From Halomarina litorea (GTDB lineage: Archaea; Halobacteriota; Halobacteria; Halobacteriales; Haloarculaceae): a stretch of 64,000 bases of DNA. A model generated the notes under the pieces. It worked only from the letters and a program-made list of their open reading frames with translations, was not told where the DNA came from and ran no database searches. The position numbers and the translations under genes are program-made. Positions within the stretch are counted from its first letter, which is position 1, and each line of letters begins with the position of its first letter. The DNA is taken from NCBI RefSeq assembly GCF_024227715.1, contig NZ_CP100451.1:62001-126000 (forward strand), given 5' to 3'. This document shows positions 27,444 through 37,203 of this stretch, piece after piece.

Positions 27444-27659
27444 ATGAACTAACAAGGTAATACCAACTTCTTGGCAATAAAGTCCGGGTACTAATTATCG
27501 AGTCAACACATTGTTTGTCAAAATCGCGAGCGCGAGAAATAGAATTTCCAAATTTCTCAGGTACTCAGTAGGCCACTGTTATGACAATATATATGATTTA
27601 TATGTAGGAAAGATAAGCCGGCGAGCTTTTTTACTCTGATTTTGTTCCGTGGCGGTGAG

Positions 27660-28472
27660 ATGAACACAGAATTGCGTTTGGGAAGCCTACAGCTATATTC
27701 GCGTGAAGCAGTAGGCGGTACAATTGGATCCAAAGGAGCAGCTACGAACATCCCAAGAAAATCTACCATCTCCGACTTGCTGCGTTTTTTTCCTCTTCGT
27801 CCGCGCCTCTGGCAAGTCGTGGTACTCCTCAGTCTATCTATCCTCGTCGTACTTGGAGGCGGCACGCCGGAGACTGCAATTCAGAGCGAACTCCCTAGCA
27901 CGAATAATACGACGGAGTCAACGGCTACGATTGTACTTTCAAATCAGACCATCTCTGATGACACGCTCATCATCGAAAGCGTTCAGCTTTCTGATGGTGG
28001 GTTCGTCGTCGTTCAAGGCTCACGCTATGTCTTTGACAATGTTCCGAACCCTATCGGTGTCTCTTCGTACCTGCCCTCAGGAACGCATCAACGCGTTAGT
28101 ATTCAACTGACTGCTGACGCTATAACGAATCGAACTGCAGGACGCGTCGCTGCAATCGCCCATCGCGATGATGGCGACGAAGAGTTTGAACACTTTGAGA
28201 ACGCCTCAGCGGACCAGCCGTACTTGGATTCAGCTGGAGAACCAGTCGCGGACATAGCGTCTATTCAAGCTGCAGGAATCGAAGCTGGTACGACTCAATC
28301 GCGTGTTCAGTCGCCAAATTCGGATACCCGAAGAAGTTCTGAGTCCGCTTCGACAACGCGTATACCTACTGCATCGACCCCGTCATCGGATTCTTCTCCA
28401 CTGCCAGAGAATGCTCTCGGGCTCGCGCTGGGTGCTGTACTGGTCGTGTTCGTGGCAATCAGTCAACGGTGA
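27660..28472 (+). CDS. surface protein with DUF7282-like domain, first gene of the conjugation operon
   Basis: The protein has 270 residues from the ATG at 27660, directly behind a GGTGAG ribosome-binding sequence; the frame opens six codons earlier. A membrane helix at about 46-62 places the rest outside. Residues about 82-200 show the haloarchaeal surface domain pattern (LIIESVQLSDGGFVVVQ, PNPIGVSSYLPSGTH, RVAAIAHRDDG). A Ser/Thr-rich stalk and a C-terminal helix follow. Its stop overlaps the next start (GTGA). It may be a membrane-anchored adhesion or mating-contact protein of the transfer system; that role is inferred from position. Confidence 0.75.
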   Translation: MNTELRLGSLQLYSREAVGGTIGSKGAATNIPRKSTISDLLRFFPLRPRLWQVVVLLSLSILVVLGGGTPETAIQSELPSTNNTTESTATIVLSNQTISDDTLIIESVQLSDGGFVVVQGSRYVFDNVPNPIGVSSYLPSGTHQRVSIQLTADAITNRTAGRVAAIAHRDDGDEEFEHFENASADQPYLDSAGEPVADIASIQAAGIEAGTTQSRVQSPNSDTRRSSESASTTRIPTASTPSSDSSPLPENALGLALGAVLVVFVAISQR

Positions 28473-30394
28473 CCGCGATGCCTGTATCAGACTCTACGAT
28501 CAAGACTTCTACCGAGCAACGACAGAAAACGAATCAGCGTACACTCAGTCAAGAGAATACTCGCTCCGTTTCTCGGCGTCAGTTCCTTGTGACCACAGTG
28601 GCAGCGACTACACTCACCGGACTACCACATACGAGCAGAATATCAGCAGCTCGATCGAGACCACCGACATACCAGCCCCACCGCGGTTCGACTCCAGCTA
28701 CTCAGGACGCCCGAACCTATGTGCTTCCCGGCCCTGGTCCAGATACAGTCGATATCGACGATCAAGGCGATCTTGGGAGTCTCGATGAGCTAACAGACGA
28801 TCAGCGTAGTGGGCTCGATGCACATACCAAAGCGCTACAGCGAGAGCTCGAGACCACATTCGACCGCCTTGAGGATAGACCATCACACCAGACTATCAAC
28901 GTGCAGGATGATCTCGACGTTACTGTCCATCCGGCGCGTAATCTCAACGTGGATCAGTCTCATGATCTTGATCCTGACGACCTCATCTATCGACTTCAGG
29001 CCGATGACATAGACCTAACAAGTGGCACGACAGTCGAACTTCCACCTGGAACATACACTATCCCTACCACGCTCCAAGGAAGCGTCGACAACTGGACGCT
29101 GCGTGGTACTGGGGACAGTCCGCAAGACGTCCGCTTAATCACTCGTGGCCAGAACAAGCGACTTATCGAGATCCATGGAGGGTCGAATATCCGTGTTGAG
29201 AACCTCACGATACACAATGGTACAGATGGGGAACACGCTGTCGGAATCCGAATCGACGGAACTGGAGGGATTCTTACGAAAGACATCCATCATACAGGCC
29301 TATCTCCACGAGAGGGAAACACAGGGAACCACGAACAATTCAACCGACAAGAGAACTCGCTGTATATCACTGTCTCCCAGTCAGACGGTGTCGCAATCAC
29401 GGATGGATTCGTAAAGAAGAGCCCCACGGAGGTGAGTGGTCATGCCGAAAACGACCCAATATTTACTGCCTACGCATCGCACCGCGGAATATGGTACGTT
29501 CGGAACTCTGTCGCAATGCATGCAGGTGGTGATGGTGCTACGTACGCATCTCGGACGCGAGGTGGTATTCGGTTCACGAACTGCGTGTTCAAGAACAACT
29601 ACGCATCCAGCATCCGGCTTGGCGGTGGACAGTCGTGGGTCCGCAATTGCACCGTCATCTGTGACCATCAACAGGCAACCGGTATCGATCTCTTATCGCC
29701 AACAGCTACTCACATGTCGCCGATCGTTTGGGAGGCTGGCGGAGTGTACGAAGGTGCGAGGTCACGGACTGGCGGGCTAATCGAGAATACCCGTGTTGAA
29801 CTTCGATCAGTGCCCGCTGGACAGACACGGGGATGTATTGGCATCGACGGCTCCAGTGGCGGCATCATCGTTCGGAACTGCCAGCTCATCAACAGCACAG
29901 ATAGCCCATCAGTTGCTGTGGATGCGCCCGGTTCCTCGTTTATGAACGATTACCAGATTCCAGCGGAGCCTCACGGAGTCTATCTCGAGAACCTCCAACT
30001 ATCGGGAGACGGGACAGGACCAGCGATCGCCGCCTCTGGACGGCAGGTACTGGCACAGGGTATTTGCATTTCGATGCCGAATGGTGGCGCTGTCCGTGGA
30101 GCCCGATTCCTTGACAGTGGACCGCAGCGGTCTAGTTGTTCGTTCGTGAGCACTCCGGACCGACCAGCGCTCTATCAGCAGCTACTCTCCCTCCAACAGG
30201 GGGTTCCCACAGCAGGTCAGGGAATCGGTGCTACTGGCTTCGAAATACCAGGCCTCAGTAATCTCATTGATGGTATTTCCACGGTCGTAATCATGGCTGC
30301 GACGTTGCTACTTGTATTTGGGCTTCTCATCATCGGCTTCATCGTGTTGATTAGTGCAGGAGGAATATTCGCAGTGAAGCGACTCGTTTCATAG
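28469..30394 (+). CDS. Tat-exported right-handed beta-helix surface protein
   Basis: The protein has 641 residues from a GTG overlapping the upstream stop; an ATG three codons later is an alternative. A Tat leader (SRRQFLVTTVAATTLTG) lies at about 35-55 after a long N-region. Residues about 170-560 have the repeating turns of a pectate-lyase-like beta-helix (IRVENLTIHNG, GIRFTNCVFKNN, WVRNCTVICD, GGLIENTRVEL, GIIVRNCQLIN, GVYLENLQLSG). A C-terminal membrane helix at about 600-635 anchors it. Beta-helix proteins bind or cleave polysaccharides. In this operon a surface adhesin for recipient contact is plausible. Confidence 0.82.
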   Translation: MTAMPVSDSTIKTSTEQRQKTNQRTLSQENTRSVSRRQFLVTTVAATTLTGLPHTSRISAARSRPPTYQPHRGSTPATQDARTYVLPGPGPDTVDIDDQGDLGSLDELTDDQRSGLDAHTKALQRELETTFDRLEDRPSHQTINVQDDLDVTVHPARNLNVDQSHDLDPDDLIYRLQADDIDLTSGTTVELPPGTYTIPTTLQGSVDNWTLRGTGDSPQDVRLITRGQNKRLIEIHGGSNIRVENLTIHNGTDGEHAVGIRIDGTGGILTKDIHHTGLSPREGNTGNHEQFNRQENSLYITVSQSDGVAITDGFVKKSPTEVSGHAENDPIFTAYASHRGIWYVRNSVAMHAGGDGATYASRTRGGIRFTNCVFKNNYASSIRLGGGQSWVRNCTVICDHQQATGIDLLSPTATHMSPIVWEAGGVYEGARSRTGGLIENTRVELRSVPAGQTRGCIGIDGSSGGIIVRNCQLINSTDSPSVAVDAPGSSFMNDYQIPAEPHGVYLENLQLSGDGTGPAIAASGRQVLAQGICISMPNGGAVRGARFLDSGPQRSSCSFVSTPDRPALYQQLLSLQQGVPTAGQGIGATGFEIPGLSNLIDGISTVVIMAATLLLVFGLLIIGFIVLISAGGIFAVKRLVS

Positions 30395-30536
30395 CTTCTG
30401 TCAGATATCGCAACGAGATACCGTTATCTCAGGCACTAAATCGCTCATATACGCTCATCTTGCATTCATACTAGACATTCAGTATATCAGTACAAGCCAC
30501 AAGCGGTAATAACCTGTTCTGGCAGGACTCGGTCGT

Positions 30537-30992
30537 ATGCTACCAATTGGACGCGACGAGAGTCGACAGGGTAGGATGGTTGACTGGGGCCGGACCCAAG
30601 AGAGACGACTGTACCATACCATTAGTAGAGTAGATATCCTCGGGAGGATTCACCACCTCGGGGCTACTGCTACGTTTGCCACCCTAACGCTCTCCTCAAC
30701 GGCCGCGGCGCAGACGGCGGAGACCGATAGTGCCGTCGTGGAGTTCATCAACAGCGCGGCGCCGACCGTGCTGGCGTACCTCATTCTCTTTGGGACCGTC
30801 ATTGCTGTCGGCGCGCACGTTGTGTCCGGCTTCCCGAAGAATCCCGAGACTGCGAACCGGCTCAAAGACTGGCGGAATCGGGCCGCAATGGGTGTGCTTG
30901 GTGCACCGATAATGGCGCTCATCATTGAGCAGATGCTCAGCTTCGTTCCGATCCCCTGGCTACAGCAGATCGATCTCGTCCCGCTCGTCTAA
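30537..30992 (+). CDS. VirB2/TrbC-like pilin candidate
   Basis: The 151-residue protein has a long leader with a hydrophobic core ending STAAAQ (about residue 59), then two membrane helices (about 73-97 and 118-138) separated by a short basic loop (KDWRNR). Leader, two helices and a small size are the shape of VirB2-type conjugative pilins. The N-terminal extension before the leader is longer than usual, and an ATG at residue 14 is an alternative start. It precedes VirB6-like and VirB4-like genes, as in other type IV systems. Confidence 0.7.
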   Translation: MLPIGRDESRQGRMVDWGRTQERRLYHTISRVDILGRIHHLGATATFATLTLSSTAAAQTAETDSAVVEFINSAAPTVLAYLILFGTVIAVGAHVVSGFPKNPETANRLKDWRNRAAMGVLGAPIMALIIEQMLSFVPIPWLQQIDLVPLV

Positions 30993-31054
30993 CTCGAATC
31001 GCGTCGGGTGATAGTGCAGTTGAAGCTGAACATGATCTTCACTACATTCAGAAC

Positions 31055-32908
31055 ATGAGACGAATACGGTTCCAGCTACTCCTTGCGGTCGTTTTCGTAG
31101 TGCTTATACTCGCTACTGCTGGTCCGGGTGTAGCAGCGCAATCAGCGCCAACTGGAAACACCAGCAATGTGACCGCCAACGAGTCGACACAGGTTCCATC
31201 AAATAGCTCTCGCCAGTCGGGGACCAGCAACAACACGACCGGTGCTGCAGGGCCTGCCGTTGGAGTCGGCGGTGGCGCCGGTTCGATGCGGGGCTCAGAA
31301 CCTAAATCCGGAATCTGCAAAGACCTTGGTGCCATTCAAACGATGACGTGCAACGGTGCAATCGGGACGCTACAGGGCATCGGCGACGGTGTCGGTGAAC
31401 TGTATGGTGACGTCATGCAGGGTGTTGTCTACTTCATCGTAAATCGACCGCGTGCAATGGATGGTGGCGAGCCATCACTGGCTGGTCAGCCGACGAACCA
31501 GCCGATGGAGACGGTGTACGATATCTGGCTCAACAAAGGCCTTGCTGCGGGGGTTGCGGTGTGGGGGTTCTTCATGCTGTTCAACCAGTTCCGCGGAGTA
31601 TTCCCAACGGGGGCGACGAGTTCATACTCTCGAGACAAGATGGCTCGTCGCGGGTGGTTTATTCTCGGTTTCATGCTCGCGTCGTGGCCAATTTCGATGG
31701 CTCTCCTCCATCTCGCCCATGGATTATCGACGTTCATTGCACCTGGCAGTGAAGCGCTCAGCGCTGATCTCCAGACAGCGACAGGAACCAATGCAGCAGC
31801 CGTAATCGGTGGTCTGGCTCTGTACTTCGCTTCTGGAGTGGTCGCTCTATTCGCGGCTATCGAGTTCATCCTCGCGTACGTTGGAGTGTTCGTTCTCACA
31901 CCGTACCTCCCGCTGGCGATGGCACTCACCACGCCCGATTTCTGGATTTTCGACCGCGTAGCATCGATTGGTGAGACGATTGTCTCGCTGTACATCCCAA
32001 CTGTCTTCTTCACCCTCCCGACAGCGATGGTTCTCGGAGCTGGTTACCCACTTGCGAACGCATTAGCCACGAATATCCCCGATGCCTTCGCATTCATTCC
32101 GGGGCTCGCGACGGGAACTACGGCAGTCATGGGCGTCCTATTGCTGGCAGTGTGGATACTTGCGTTGCTGGCACCAGTTTTCGTCTTTGCGGGCGCGTCC
32201 CAAATGCGGCTGTTCTCTGGAATGCTCGCCGGGGCAACGGGGGCACTTGCTATCTCGAAGCTTCGTAATCGAAGTGGGACAGCTGCCGCTGCCGGGGAGG
32301 CAGCATCGTCTGCGACCGCCTCAACAGGGGCTAGCAGCGGGTCAGTATCATCCGGACTTAGTCACAAAACGAACCCGATTCAGGGATCGTCGTTTTCAAC
32401 GGATACAGCTGGATCGGGAATCGTAGCGACGCAAGAATCAACGGCGAATATCTCAAATTCCTCAGCAGCGATTTCACCGCAGACAGATTCCATAGGAGCG
32501 ACGACAAACCAGACGTCTCGTATCGGTACGACGACTGGGACAGGAACGACATCCACTACCGGAACTCGACAGAAGACCACCAGCGGTGAGCCAACCGTCC
32601 TCTATGACCGAGGCCAGTTCAACGGCGAGAAGAATTACCTGGTCGGATATCTCGATAGTGACGACGAGTTCCAGTCGATCTATCGAGAGGGTCGCAATGG
32701 TAAGTGGCTCGTCGACCAAGGAGCGTATAGCCGGCTCGAGAGCAATTTCAGCGACGAAAGGCTACTTCTCCGAGATAAAGGCTCCAAGGAGTTATACGAC
32801 GTACAGAACATCGTAGGCGACCGTCTTCGAAATCAGGGAGCGTACGATGACATCAAATCACAGAATCAGGCGAGTCGTGATGTCGTGTACGATACGTGGG
32901 GGCAGTAA
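31055..32908 (+). CDS. VirB6/TrbL-like inner-membrane channel protein
   Basis: The 617-residue protein has a signal peptide (about 1-28, ending VAAQ), an Asn/Thr/Ser-rich exported stretch, and seven or so hydrophobic helices from about 105 to 395. A Thr/Ser-rich linker and an acidic/basic C-terminal domain of about 120 residues follow (LYDRGQFNGEKNYLVGYLDS, then three short repeats of R/N-x-x-G-x-Y-D/S). Large polytopic VirB6 proteins form the membrane base of conjugation channels. The identification rests on topology and gene order. Confidence 0.72.
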   Translation: MRRIRFQLLLAVVFVVLILATAGPGVAAQSAPTGNTSNVTANESTQVPSNSSRQSGTSNNTTGAAGPAVGVGGGAGSMRGSEPKSGICKDLGAIQTMTCNGAIGTLQGIGDGVGELYGDVMQGVVYFIVNRPRAMDGGEPSLAGQPTNQPMETVYDIWLNKGLAAGVAVWGFFMLFNQFRGVFPTGATSSYSRDKMARRGWFILGFMLASWPISMALLHLAHGLSTFIAPGSEALSADLQTATGTNAAAVIGGLALYFASGVVALFAAIEFILAYVGVFVLTPYLPLAMALTTPDFWIFDRVASIGETIVSLYIPTVFFTLPTAMVLGAGYPLANALATNIPDAFAFIPGLATGTTAVMGVLLLAVWILALLAPVFVFAGASQMRLFSGMLAGATGALAISKLRNRSGTAAAAGEAASSATASTGASSGSVSSGLSHKTNPIQGSSFSTDTAGSGIVATQESTANISNSSAAISPQTDSIGATTNQTSRIGTTTGTGTTSTTGTRQKTTSGEPTVLYDRGQFNGEKNYLVGYLDSDDEFQSIYREGRNGKWLVDQGAYSRLESNFSDERLLLRDKGSKELYDVQNIVGDRLRNQGAYDDIKSQNQASRDVVYDTWGQ

Positions 32909-32910
32909 CT

Positions 32911-34071
32911 ATGTCCGGGAACCAGGACCCAACGAGTCGACTTGTTGTCGAGACGTTCGGCACAGAGGATGAGATCTTCGGACTCGAACTAAAATACAGC
33001 CTCTCGGATCTTCGCCTGTTCTTCCCAGCGGGACTCATCGCTTTCTGTGTGCTTCTTTTCGGCAGTGCAGTAACGCCGGTTCTCGGCTGGGTTGGTGCCG
33101 TGGCAGTGCTGCTCGGAACCGGCCTGTTTGTCTATGTGACACCGGCACACAAACAACCTCAGAACCACCTGCAAGACATCGTCGCATTCAGACGACTTCC
33201 AGATACAATGAGCTTATTCGCAGCTGATTCCGATGAACAGACCGATCAGATAACGCACCTTGAGCGCGTCTTCCCGGACGGTCATGCCATTCGGCGTGAC
33301 GACGGGTCGATGGTTGCTGGCTTGTCAATCGAGCCACAGAGTATGGCACTCGCTACTGAAAGCGAGTGGGAGGCAGCAACCCAACAATTCGACAAGTTAC
33401 TCAATACACTCTCATTTGCAACCGTGACGACTTCGACGGGGATTCCAGTCGATCCATCGCTTATCACGAACGACTATGCCGACCGCTTGACCGATGAGGA
33501 CGTACGCGACAATGCTGAATTGAAGCGAATCATCCGGACCTATCAAGAGGCGTTTCCTAATGAGTTCGAGCAGCGGGGGACGAGCGTTCGCCGGTACCAA
33601 ATTCTCGTCCCAGTTACTGTTGAAGAAGTACTCTTACAGGATCGAGAAGCGATGGCGAAACTCGCAGACCTCCCCGTCATCGGAGGGTGCTTCCGCATTC
33701 TCGGAGCAGAGTCTAATCGACTATCCGAGCAAGAGATCATAGAGGAGCAACAAAAGACGCTCACTCAACGACTCGCCGACATCAAAGACGGCGTGCTTGA
33801 CCTCAACGGCTGTTCTGCCGAGCGGTTGACTGGAGATGATCTAGCGGCGAGCGTCGAAGCATTCTGGACGGGGCGAACGATGGAGTACCAGACTAGCGGC
33901 CAGTACGAGAGTCGTTTCGAAGATACCCCGGCTGACGCTGGCGTTGTAATGTCGACTGGGGCGCCGTCCAAGGATAGCGGTACGCCTCCAGATGATACTG
34001 ACCTTGAAGCTGATACGGACACTATTGGGGACATCGCTGTTGACGGCGGCCATCGGGGTGGATCCCAATGA
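32911..34071 (+). CDS. VirB3-like membrane segment fused to a VirB4 N-terminal-type domain
   Basis: The protein has 386 residues from the ATG at 32911, two bases after the VirB6-like stop. Two membrane helices (about 38-75) follow a short N-terminus. The remainder is soluble. The part around 120-190 (GSMVAGLSIEPQSMALATESEWEA and later LNTLSFATVT) resembles the N-terminal domain that precedes the ATPase core in VirB4/TrbE proteins. There is no Walker motif. VirB3-VirB4 fusions are common; here the split seems to lie inside VirB4, with the ATPase encoded next (ATGA overlap). Confidence 0.68.
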   Translation: MSGNQDPTSRLVVETFGTEDEIFGLELKYSLSDLRLFFPAGLIAFCVLLFGSAVTPVLGWVGAVAVLLGTGLFVYVTPAHKQPQNHLQDIVAFRRLPDTMSLFAADSDEQTDQITHLERVFPDGHAIRRDDGSMVAGLSIEPQSMALATESEWEAATQQFDKLLNTLSFATVTTSTGIPVDPSLITNDYADRLTDEDVRDNAELKRIIRTYQEAFPNEFEQRGTSVRRYQILVPVTVEEVLLQDREAMAKLADLPVIGGCFRILGAESNRLSEQEIIEEQQKTLTQRLADIKDGVLDLNGCSAERLTGDDLAASVEAFWTGRTMEYQTSGQYESRFEDTPADAGVVMSTGAPSKDSGTPPDDTDLEADTDTIGDIAVDGGHRGGSQ

Positions 34072-35948
34072 ATCTCAGCTTCGAACAGGTTCAGAATCTT
34101 CTATCGCGAGATGGCCGGTCCAACAGCAACACGACCACAGAGAAGCACTCGACAGCGGTCGCTCCGTCCGGTATCGACCGAGAACGGACGGCGATTCACA
34201 CGGGCGAGCAGTGGTGCCGAACTCTTGCAGTCGTTAGCTGGCCCAAACACCTCCCACCGGGTATTCTTGATAAACTTCACACGCACCCGAGTTCGAACGT
34301 AGACGTCACAATTCATGCGAATCCGATTGGACGTGACACGTCGATCAATAGCTTCGAGGATGCGATTCGTGATCTGAAGGGCGCAAAGATCGAGAAGCAG
34401 AATCGGAACTCAGCTACGCTTGAGGAGACGGAGCGCCGCCTCCGTGAACACGTCTCCGTCCGCCAGCAACTCTCGGAGGGTGAGCAACGTGTCTACGATG
34501 TTGCTGTGTACATCACGCTTCGTGCAGAGTCACGAGAGCGACTCGATAAGCTGACCCGACACATCAACGCAGAGTTGACTGGGAGCCAGATTACGCTTAA
34601 GCCGGTGACCTATCGGCAGGAGGGTGCGATGGTCGCGGCAAGCCCGATTGCACTCGATCCAATCGAGGAGACTACGAAGATGGTGAGTGGAGCAGTAGCG
34701 TCACTGTACCCATTTTCAACGTCGACTGTTATCGAAGAATCGGGCATCCTCGTTGGCTATCACGCAACTACTGATGCGCCCGTCATCATTGACCGCTTCA
34801 CCCGTGAAAACGGGTACAACTGTATCGTCTCCGGAAAGACTGGCGACGGCAAGTCCTTTGGAGCGAAGCTCATGCTACTACGTCGGTTGGCGAAGGATCC
34901 AGATACCATCGCGTTCATAATCGATCCACTCTCGGACTATCGGCGTCTTGTCGACAAACTCGACGGGGAACATATTGTCATCGGTGGGCGACGAGGACTC
35001 AATCCACTCGACATTCAGCCAACTCCCGAAGCAGTCCTCGACCAGAAGCCGGATCTGAACCCGTTCGGTAAGAAGAAATCTAGCGTGATGGGGTTTTTCA
35101 GTGACTATTTCGAGAGTCAAGGCATGGAGATGGGGTTCAAACGAACGGTCCTTGATATCGCTGTGACCGAGGCATACGATCGGGCGGGCATTGACGACCG
35201 TATCGAGACTCACCATCATGAGAGTCCAACCCCTCGAGATGTCCGTTCGATACTCCGTGAGATTAGCGAATCTCCCGAGGACCTTATCGACGATCTCACT
35301 GATCGAGGGGTCGACGCGTACGAGGATGCAGCAACGAAACTCCGCATGGCCCTCCACCCATTCGCGGAAGGCCAATCTTACGCACACCTCGGTGGAGAGA
35401 GCGACATCAGTGTAACTGATTCAAAGCTCGTCTATCTTGATCTCCAACAGTCTGAATCAGAGCGAGAACTCGGGCTGATGATGCAGCTCCTACTGGACGC
35501 GATTTACCAGCGGGCGAAAACCACGACGAAAGACGTTATTCTTTGCATAGACGAAGCTCACTATCTATTAGAGAATGAACATAGCCTTGGATGGCTCGAT
35601 CGTGTAACCAGACACGCTCGACATCACAGCATGTCGCTACAACTCTCGACACAGAAGATCGAGGACTTCCTGCAGGACGAGAAGCGGCGGACAATTCTCG
35701 GTAACTGCTCGATGCAACTGCACTGGCGAGAGAACAAGCTCTCCGAAAGTCATCGCGAAGCACTTGACCTCACGGAACGCGAGGGAGAATTCGTCCGAAA
35801 TGCACTTCCTGGAAGCATGGAACGTGGGTATTCACAAGCGCTCTGTGTCGTCGATGGCAAGGGTGCGTATCCTGTCAAAGTGAGCGCACTCACACCTGAA
35901 GCGGCACTCATCGACGAGAGTGTTGCGCGTAATCTCGGGGTGGAGTGA
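34068..35948 (+). CDS. VirB4-like conjugation ATPase
   Basis: The 626-residue protein has Walker A GKTGDGKS at about 256-263 and Walker B ILCIDEAH with Asp495-Glu496. A later Gln motif (QLSTQKIEDFL) and the Arg-rich region HWRENKL are typical of VirB4/TraC ATPases. The N-terminal 230 residues form an alpha/beta region with long charged helices. VirB4 powers pilus assembly and DNA transfer. It is coupled by ATGA to the upstream gene and by a GTGA/ATG cluster to the downstream one. This is the most diagnostic gene for calling the operon a type IV secretion system. Confidence 0.92.
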   Translation: MNLSFEQVQNLLSRDGRSNSNTTTEKHSTAVAPSGIDRERTAIHTGEQWCRTLAVVSWPKHLPPGILDKLHTHPSSNVDVTIHANPIGRDTSINSFEDAIRDLKGAKIEKQNRNSATLEETERRLREHVSVRQQLSEGEQRVYDVAVYITLRAESRERLDKLTRHINAELTGSQITLKPVTYRQEGAMVAASPIALDPIEETTKMVSGAVASLYPFSTSTVIEESGILVGYHATTDAPVIIDRFTRENGYNCIVSGKTGDGKSFGAKLMLLRRLAKDPDTIAFIIDPLSDYRRLVDKLDGEHIVIGGRRGLNPLDIQPTPEAVLDQKPDLNPFGKKKSSVMGFFSDYFESQGMEMGFKRTVLDIAVTEAYDRAGIDDRIETHHHESPTPRDVRSILREISESPEDLIDDLTDRGVDAYEDAATKLRMALHPFAEGQSYAHLGGESDISVTDSKLVYLDLQQSESERELGLMMQLLLDAIYQRAKTTTKDVILCIDEAHYLLENEHSLGWLDRVTRHARHHSMSLQLSTQKIEDFLQDEKRRTILGNCSMQLHWRENKLSESHREALDLTEREGEFVRNALPGSMERGYSQALCVVDGKGAYPVKVSALTPEAALIDESVARNLGVE

Positions 35949-35950
35949 CA

Positions 35951-37045
35951 ATGCCCGACCAGAATGAACCTATCTCCGAACCACGACGGCGTGAGACAGA
36001 TCCGGACGGTGATGACATCGCTTTCGTACCATCACCAGACTATGATGTTGATTTAGTAGAGTATCGCACACTCCGTCGTGCCAACTACTGTTGTGAAGCC
36101 TGTAGTACCCGAGTAGAGCTGGGCGAGGGGTTAATATGGAAAATTCGATCCAATGATTTCAGCTACCGGAATACCGCATACGTCTGTGTAGAGTGTCTCC
36201 ACCGCCAGGGATGGCGGGACGATGTCCGTAAGCGTCGAATACAGGAAGCGGGACCTGTCAAAGGACGACTCATCGGATGGTTCTGGGATGCGCCGACTGC
36301 CTTCATCAGATACGCCGAGCATGTCCTCATCGGATTGGTTCTGCTGAGCACTCTCCTCTTACTCGTCACCGCTATAGGAGCTCAGGAGTACTTTCTCAAT
36401 GCGGTCGTTCAGTCCAGCGGACTCGTGATCGGTATCACAGCCGGGCTGTATCTCTGCCATCTTGTTGTGTGGGTCTATCGCGATCCTCGAGGATGGGTAT
36501 TCAGCCGACGACCACCATGGTACTATCTCTTGATTATCTGTGGGTTTGGCAGCATAGCCTATTTCCTTACTCTCGCCATCGACGACGTCTCCAGCCTCGT
36601 CTCGACAGCTATTCTCGTCGGAACTGGAGTGGGCTGTGCTATCGCAATTGACCAATCGGTTCGCCGTGACCGTACACAGTACTATTTCCCAGGCGCTCCA
36701 ATGTATCGCGCCATTGTAGTGGGAACGGTTCGAATCAGTGCGTTTCTCTCAGTCGTCATCACAGTGGCCCCACAAGCACTCTGGGGGTCGTCTACGCTGT
36801 CAGCGGTCAGTTACGGGATGCCGATCATCGTGAGTGGAGGCTATCTCGTCTATCGGTCAACGAAGGACCCAGTGGTTCGAGACTCGTTCGTCCACATGTA
36901 CGACTACATCGAACATCCTGTACAACGAGTCTACACCAAGCTGATTCCATCCTCATCTGAAGTGACTCAACAGCAGGAACCGCTCGCCGGAGAGAGAGAA
37001 GCGGAGAACTCTAGCAACCAGCAACGAGGTAGCTCTGATCAATGA
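35951..37045 (+). CDS. membrane protein with an N-terminal double Cys-pair (zinc-ribbon/HNH-like) motif
   Basis: The protein has 364 residues from the ATG at 35951; a GTG two codons earlier overlaps the VirB4 stop. Residues about 40-90 read RRANYCCEACSTRVELGEG ... TAYVCVECLHRQGW, two CxxC knuckles around a beta-hairpin as in HNH-type zinc folds, but without the catalytic His pairs. About six hydrophobic helices follow between 120 and 320, then a Gln/Ser/Glu-rich tail. I know no VirB equivalent. A zinc-stabilised cytoplasmic head on a membrane protein would suit a docking role. Confidence 0.75.
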   Translation: MPDQNEPISEPRRRETDPDGDDIAFVPSPDYDVDLVEYRTLRRANYCCEACSTRVELGEGLIWKIRSNDFSYRNTAYVCVECLHRQGWRDDVRKRRIQEAGPVKGRLIGWFWDAPTAFIRYAEHVLIGLVLLSTLLLLVTAIGAQEYFLNAVVQSSGLVIGITAGLYLCHLVVWVYRDPRGWVFSRRPPWYYLLIICGFGSIAYFLTLAIDDVSSLVSTAILVGTGVGCAIAIDQSVRRDRTQYYFPGAPMYRAIVVGTVRISAFLSVVITVAPQALWGSSTLSAVSYGMPIIVSGGYLVYRSTKDPVVRDSFVHMYDYIEHPVQRVYTKLIPSSSEVTQQQEPLAGEREAENSSNQQRGSSDQ

Positions 37046-37203
37046 CGTGGCTGAATTGCCAAAATATCGCTGACGAGCTATTGGACACAGTCAACCGCTT
37101 TGCGACTCCTCCGTGCTCACAGGGCCGTTCCGCCTCATTGCTTCGTCGATCGGTGGGACTGTGTCGCGAACCAGCTCGAATACTCTCGAGGAGGTATGCA
37201 TGA
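37042..37203 (+). CDS. small protein coupled at both ends in the conjugation operon
   Basis: This 53-residue frame begins with an ATG overlapping the upstream stop (ATGA at 37042-37045). Its own stop overlaps the start of the giant ATPase gene (ATGA at 37200-37203). It begins MTWLNCQNIADELLDTVNRF and becomes Arg/Ser-rich. A GAGGAGGT ribosome-binding sequence at 37188-37195 sits inside its 3' end and serves the next gene. The double overlap argues that it is translated, at least as a coupling peptide. The protein sequence matches nothing I know. Confidence 0.5.
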   Translation: MTWLNCQNIADELLDTVNRFATPPCSQGRSASLLRRSVGLCREPARILSRRYA

